64,000 nucleotides of DNA from Lewinellaceae bacterium (GTDB taxonomy: Bacteria; Bacteroidota; Bacteroidia; Chitinophagales; Saprospiraceae), in the NCBI GenBank assembly GCA_020636105.1, contig JACJYL010000001.1, positions 1,612,001 to 1,676,000 of the forward strand, written 5' to 3'. Below, in pieces: positions 62,601 through 64,000 of the stretch (within the stretch, counting starts at the first letter, position 1; every line of letters begins with the position of its first letter). The position numbers and the translations under genes were made by a program. The notes beneath the pieces were generated by a model, which did no database searches, was not told the origin of the DNA, and saw only the letters and a list, made by a program, of their open reading frames with translations.

Positions 62601-62767
62601 ACGCTTCCATTGGGCAAGCCAAAACAATCGGGTTCATTAATATTAAATGAAATGGAAAATTGTGCATGGACAATTTGAAAAGACAAAAACATGATCAGGG
62701 GGAAAAATATCATTTTCCTCCAGGGAACATTTTTTGAAATTTGGACAGAGGATAAAACTCTTTTCAT
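56690..62767 (-). CDS. Giant T9SS-secreted surface protein with 16 SprB repeats
   Basis: 2025 residues. A signal peptide (MIFFPLIMFLSFQIVHAQ, residues 19-36, preceded by 18 basic residues; the inner ATG at 62713 is an alternative start) leads to 16 SprB repeats of 73-77 residues (about 40-1225). Their consensus is C-x-G-x-x-(D/N)-G...GG-T-x-P-Y-x-Y-x-W-S-x-G...G-L-x-A-G-T-Y-x-V-x-V-T-D. Two SdrD-like B domains start near 1228 (IGNYVWEDIDKDGIQDDNEP) and 1534 (LGDFVWFDSDHDGIQDAGET). A PKD-like region follows, and a type A T9SS sorting domain closes it (YPNPVTDELVVEL to the end, from about 1944). It resembles gliding and biofilm adhesins such as SprB; adhesion is inferred, not shown. Confidence 0.92.
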   Translation of the reverse strand: MKRVLSSVQISKNVPWRKMIFFPLIMFLSFQIVHAQFSISFNINEPDCFGLPNGSVTAIPIGGTAPFVYNWSTGASGQTLSGIPGGTYTVTVTDATFTTVSQSVQVTQPSLVTVTFNADECQIPFSVTVIGGGGVGPYTYHWSTGQSSSTISNLPAGNYCVTLTDSNGCGAVDCITLEGTPLSVGVVANSVNCFNGSDGSITAFPAGGTSPYSYAWSNGASGQSISGLSSGAYTVTLTDANGCTASATGFVSNAPQIILNPAVSNPICLGDNNGSITLSVSGGTPPYAYVWNTGATTSFLSNLGPGTYSVTVVDAHNCPVSTQITLNNQSNLSVGALGTPETCEDFNNGFLTANVSGGVPPYTYLWSQGSTTQVVTGVAPGVYSLIVTDAVGCSGNATAIVNPAPDFNINVTGANVTTCGAADGVATATILAGTGPFSFLWNTGATTQSISGLTGGLLYSVTVTNGANCVQTGSVFITVPPNVFVGINASPTVCEGQNDGVATAIVTGGTPPFVYTWSTGASTATITGLPAGTYSVLVSDANGCQASASATIIEAPGLNVSVNATEVVCGTENMGSAAVLVNGGMQPYSYMWSNGSTGTFVENLEEGTYSIIVTDALGCTGVAEFTIHIIDDFAISVVPRDVLCFGGNDGSILVTASGGQEPYTYSWDNGMTGMEITNLTAGSYTVTVTEANSCSIVETIIINQPPLLTIGVTGTNPDCFGESSGTASAFANGGTMPYTFNWSNEGEGPELTGLAAGTYTVTITDANFCTATGQVTLINPLEMGLTVSAPIIVCAGTASGSATAIPSGGTLPYTYAWSNGGVTQTISGIAAGIYGVTVTDAKGCEVSANTISVQELPEIEITFNVTDISCSNQNVGIITAMVTGGTGPYSYLWSNGMTTSTISGLAAGTYSLTVTDANGCEGTGMTTVNQTPNLSVGATSTNITCAGFNNGTAMAIVSGGTAPFDYSWSTGAATAAITGLAPGTYTVVVTDVNECSGQASVTITAPPAVSLQTSFANATCAGNNDGSASVTAMGGTPPYAYLWSSGQTTAQATGLGAGTYTIQVTDANDCVATAMVTINQPPTLTVNVSGTTMTCQGSSTGTATVVAGGGTPPYSYLWSNGVTAPIATNLGAGTHTVVVTDANNCTATANVSINNFPQPSCTVEVVQEAFMGNDGILQVIPSGGTGPYTYAWSNGASTQIVSGLSGGTYTVVVTDANGCSTTCQATLFGWAGIGNYVWEDIDKDGIQDDNEPPVANLTVNLKDENGIVIATTTTDANGFYSFLGLIPGVYSVQFIVVYPWTFTLADQGSDDAVDSDADASMMGMTINTTLVSGEIDFTWDAGIYEMPTVDGTDPCFCLNNSTTEEDGQFSEELTIFSYPGETWTLVDPVNLFLVNSPEPPAAPIPATTGMVFPEVAPGVYQLKFRLVDDMQYSASFSNGIDLLSLSNICKYPNINLFELPPANLCIWDDDYVFQVNPDVPGEIFFFLNGEPIDGIDPYQLGTGDYELVVQLVPFDEGECEATIKVQFVIENDCSAKLGDFVWFDSDHDGIQDAGETGIPGVKVIVTGVDEAENDYMDMTFTDNTGMYMFLVPPGSYKVTFVAPANLIPSPQNAGSNDAVDSDMDPVTFMTHVTTLAPYEQDLTLDAGFYSPCENITNPGQIGPNQFICGPGVDPDPILSIVDASGGVGELEYLWMMSTEPIPFNPQIWLPIPNSNVASYDPGPLFETTYYARCARRVGCSTFIETSNVITIEVGSVAVAQITGPSYICEDTPTTYYAVGNGPGAVIQWSFGPGAVPASASGTPVQVTFPSFGNYNIQLNVTENGCTSTDFQHITVTNDPVLCGQGMVIDASPMDDATREVMVSWQMTTFTPDYVYEVLYSRDGNNFEALGTAIPDHVTGNVQYFEYYTVAPKTGHNYYQVHVVNPTDGTELYSDIARVTFAELSNLATVYPNPVTDELVVELYDTYNEEVTIQLITSTGMMLQSVNVEQGADSQTLDFHNLPAGTYFLRLRYGKTDVKTIKVLKY
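59110..62620 (-). repeat. Sixteen tandem SprB-repeat coding units of about 225 bp
   Basis: The codons for the WSNG-type motif recur at intervals of 218-230 bp (for example near 59190, 59408, 59638, 59861 and 60087). The copies are diverged in DNA sequence, so the array is old, but it is still a possible site of recombination. Confidence 0.85.
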
Positions 62768-63277
62768 AGTGGATGTATAATTTGTTTGTTAGCAATATTT
62801 CTATATCAAACCAACGTACCGATTATTAAGACCACATATGAAAAGCAATGTCACTTATTTATGTATTCCTATTTGACGTTTGCATTTCCTGTTTAGGCCG
62901 TCTTTTGTAATATCAAAAAACAATCGGTCAGGTCAATTAAGCATACCCGGAAACCAATGAACTGCCCCGACCAGGGCAATCTCAAATTTGTTTCTGAACA
63001 TGAATTTTAATTTAAATCAATTCAATTTAAATTCCCAAATACAGATGTCAACATAGAAAAACCCTAAGAAAAAATACTTTCTTAGGAAGAAGGGGAAGGG
63101 GTTTAAAAGTTCCTTTAACATTAAAACAGCGGTGGAGCCTGAAAAGAATTTTGGGTAATTTCCTTTTCTTATAGCAAAGTAAGCATTTTTTTTTGACACT
63201 TACAATCACCGTTCAAAAAAAAATATTCGGATTCATTTAGAAAAAGGTCCTTTTCAGCAAGGAAAGGTGCAAAAAAA

Positions 63278-63626
63278 GAGCCGTATTACAGATGTAATAC
63301 GACTTACTATCAACAAAAATAATCCCATAATTCTTTTTGTTTCAATAGTGATAGGAATAGTATAACTGAATATAAGCACCGAATATTACGATAAGGGGCA
63401 AAAAAATAAGTCGCACTATCCTCCCCAGGTAGTACGACTTATTCAAGTAATAACAAATTATAATCCCATGAACATTTTCAAAACTGAAAACGGGCAACTT
63501 AATGCCTATATATCTTTTAATCTTTTTTCTTTAGAATCCCTGGTAAATATTTGCAATAGGAAGTCAGCTAATCCCCATTAAACTGACTTCCTATTCACAA
63601 ATTAATATCCCAAGTACATATTCAAA
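63278..63626 (-). repeat. Three tandem promoter-like plus hairpin units
   Basis: The 1147-bp gap 62768-63914 has no supported gene. On the minus strand three units occur about 130-145 bp apart. Each has a TGGGAT(T/A)T-A/T-rich block resembling a -7 element (TATTTTTG, TATAATTTG, ATTAATTTG), and then a hairpin. The stems are CGTATTAC/GTAATACG (63282-63301), AATAAGTCG/CGACTTATT (63405-63443) and ATAGGAAGTCAG/CTGACTTCCTAT (63556-63594). The first two hairpins end in seven Ts. Two units have TTTG 18 nt upstream of the -7-like block. Confidence 0.6.
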
Positions 63627-63914
63627 TTTTTGTTCGGTCAATTCTTTTACTGACCATTTCTTTTGTTTGACGATACAAATATGCAAACACTTATAAAGGA
63701 AAAAAAAGACAAAAAACAATCGTTGTGAAAACATTAAATCACTTTATTTAATTTATTTAAAATCACAAAATAATGATTTTTAATTAATTAAGTAAATTTA
63801 AAATTTGCGCAAAAAATATTTATGTGAAAAAAATCATTTTTTTATTTTCGAAAAAAAGCGAAATTATTTTCTCTAAACCTGATCCTTTTCCGTTATTAAA
63901 CGAAAAAAATACGT

Positions 63915-63936
63915 TTAAAAAGGGCTTTTGAAGCCC
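63915..63936 (-). terminator. Terminator-like hairpin overlapping a stop codon
   Basis: On the minus strand GGGCTT-CAA-AAGCCC is followed by TTTTTAA, in which the stop codon itself lies. The hairpin is formed by the last codons of the peroxidase-like gene. Confidence 0.55.
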
Positions 63937-64000
63937 GGTTGATTCAAAAAAGTGGTATCGGTAAGGGTTTTCAGGAAGGAAATCATGTCCTGTTTTTGCA
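63915..64000 (-). CDS. C-terminal end of a cytochrome c peroxidase-like protein (partial)
   Basis: The last 28 codons before a TAA (63915-63917) read QKQDMISFLKTLTDTTFLNQ, then PGFKSPF. The pattern x-L-I-x-F-L-x-T-L-T-D...P-x-F-x-x-P-F is the usual C-terminus of di-haem cytochrome c peroxidase / MauG-type proteins in Bacteroidota. The rest lies beyond the window, so haem motifs cannot be checked. Confidence 0.65.
   Translation of the reverse strand, partial: QKQDMISFLKTLTDTTFLNQPGFKSPF

Noticed and set aside
63631..63660. Fourth copy of the hairpin array (GGTCA/TGACC)
   Set aside because: The stem is only 5 bp and the TGGGAT block and -7-like box are missing, so it is not counted as a unit.

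Overview
The window looks like a chromosome segment of a Bacteroidota bacterium, most likely of the Saprospiria / Lewinella / Haliscomenobacter type. The main signs are two secreted proteins with type IX secretion (T9SS) C-terminal sorting domains, one of them a giant protein with SprB repeats. Others are Bacteroidetes-type promoters (TTTG, 19-21 nt, TAnnTTTG), a short LeuA without a regulatory domain, a MurE with the DNPR (meso-diaminopimelate) motif, and a complete mraZ-to-ftsZ division and cell-wall (dcw) cluster. No rRNA gene, complete tRNA gene, CRISPR array or transposase gene was seen.

Layout. 1-48 is the tail of a probable outer-membrane barrel gene. 109-2767 (minus) holds a CoA-transferase and a helical protein. 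2967-8168 is the leucine operon leuA-leuC-leuD-[GxxExxY gene + 78-bp tandem repeats]-leuB. 8199-10394 is a divergent membrane-protein / acyltransferase pair. 10645-13414 holds an RNA-repair and ribosome-rescue pair (rtcB-prfH) whose 3' end overlaps a convergent YoeB/YefM toxin-antitoxin pair. 13646-18967 carries an ABC1 kinase, a short RecQ, a small lipoprotein, a 53-residue Cys/Lys-rich protein and an unknown exported protein. 19061-24473 has a DMT transporter, a Pmp-like T9SS cargo protein, a LysE-type exporter and two clusters of short palindromes. 24771-40210 (minus) is the dcw cluster, read from mraZ to ftsZ, with four 10-bp repeats overlapping its promoter and an intrinsic terminator after ftsZ. 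40894-43874 (minus) holds queE, two small unknown genes and fabH. 44288-48044 is a two-component pair (NarL-type regulator, then a propeller/Y_Y_Y sensor kinase).

48100-54400 looks like an AT-rich accessory stretch: two Crp/Fnr regulators, a secreted amidase, a lipoprotein, a small membrane protein, a MITE-like fold-back element, a gene remnant and a methyltransferase. 54484-56601 is a second, longer RecQ. 56690-62767 (minus) is a 2025-residue surface protein with 16 SprB repeats. 62768-63914 has no gene but contains three tandem promoter-like/hairpin units. 63915-64000 is the C-terminal end of a gene resembling a di-haem cytochrome c peroxidase.

The best candidates for new biology are the rtcB-prfH pair beside a ribosome-dependent RNase toxin, two possible small RNAs (48228-48350 and about 40757-40863), the triple hairpin array (63278-63626), the MraZ-box-like promoter, the repeat-bearing insertion in the leucine operon and the 53-residue CC..CxxC protein. 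All functions are read from sequence motifs by eye; no database search was run.
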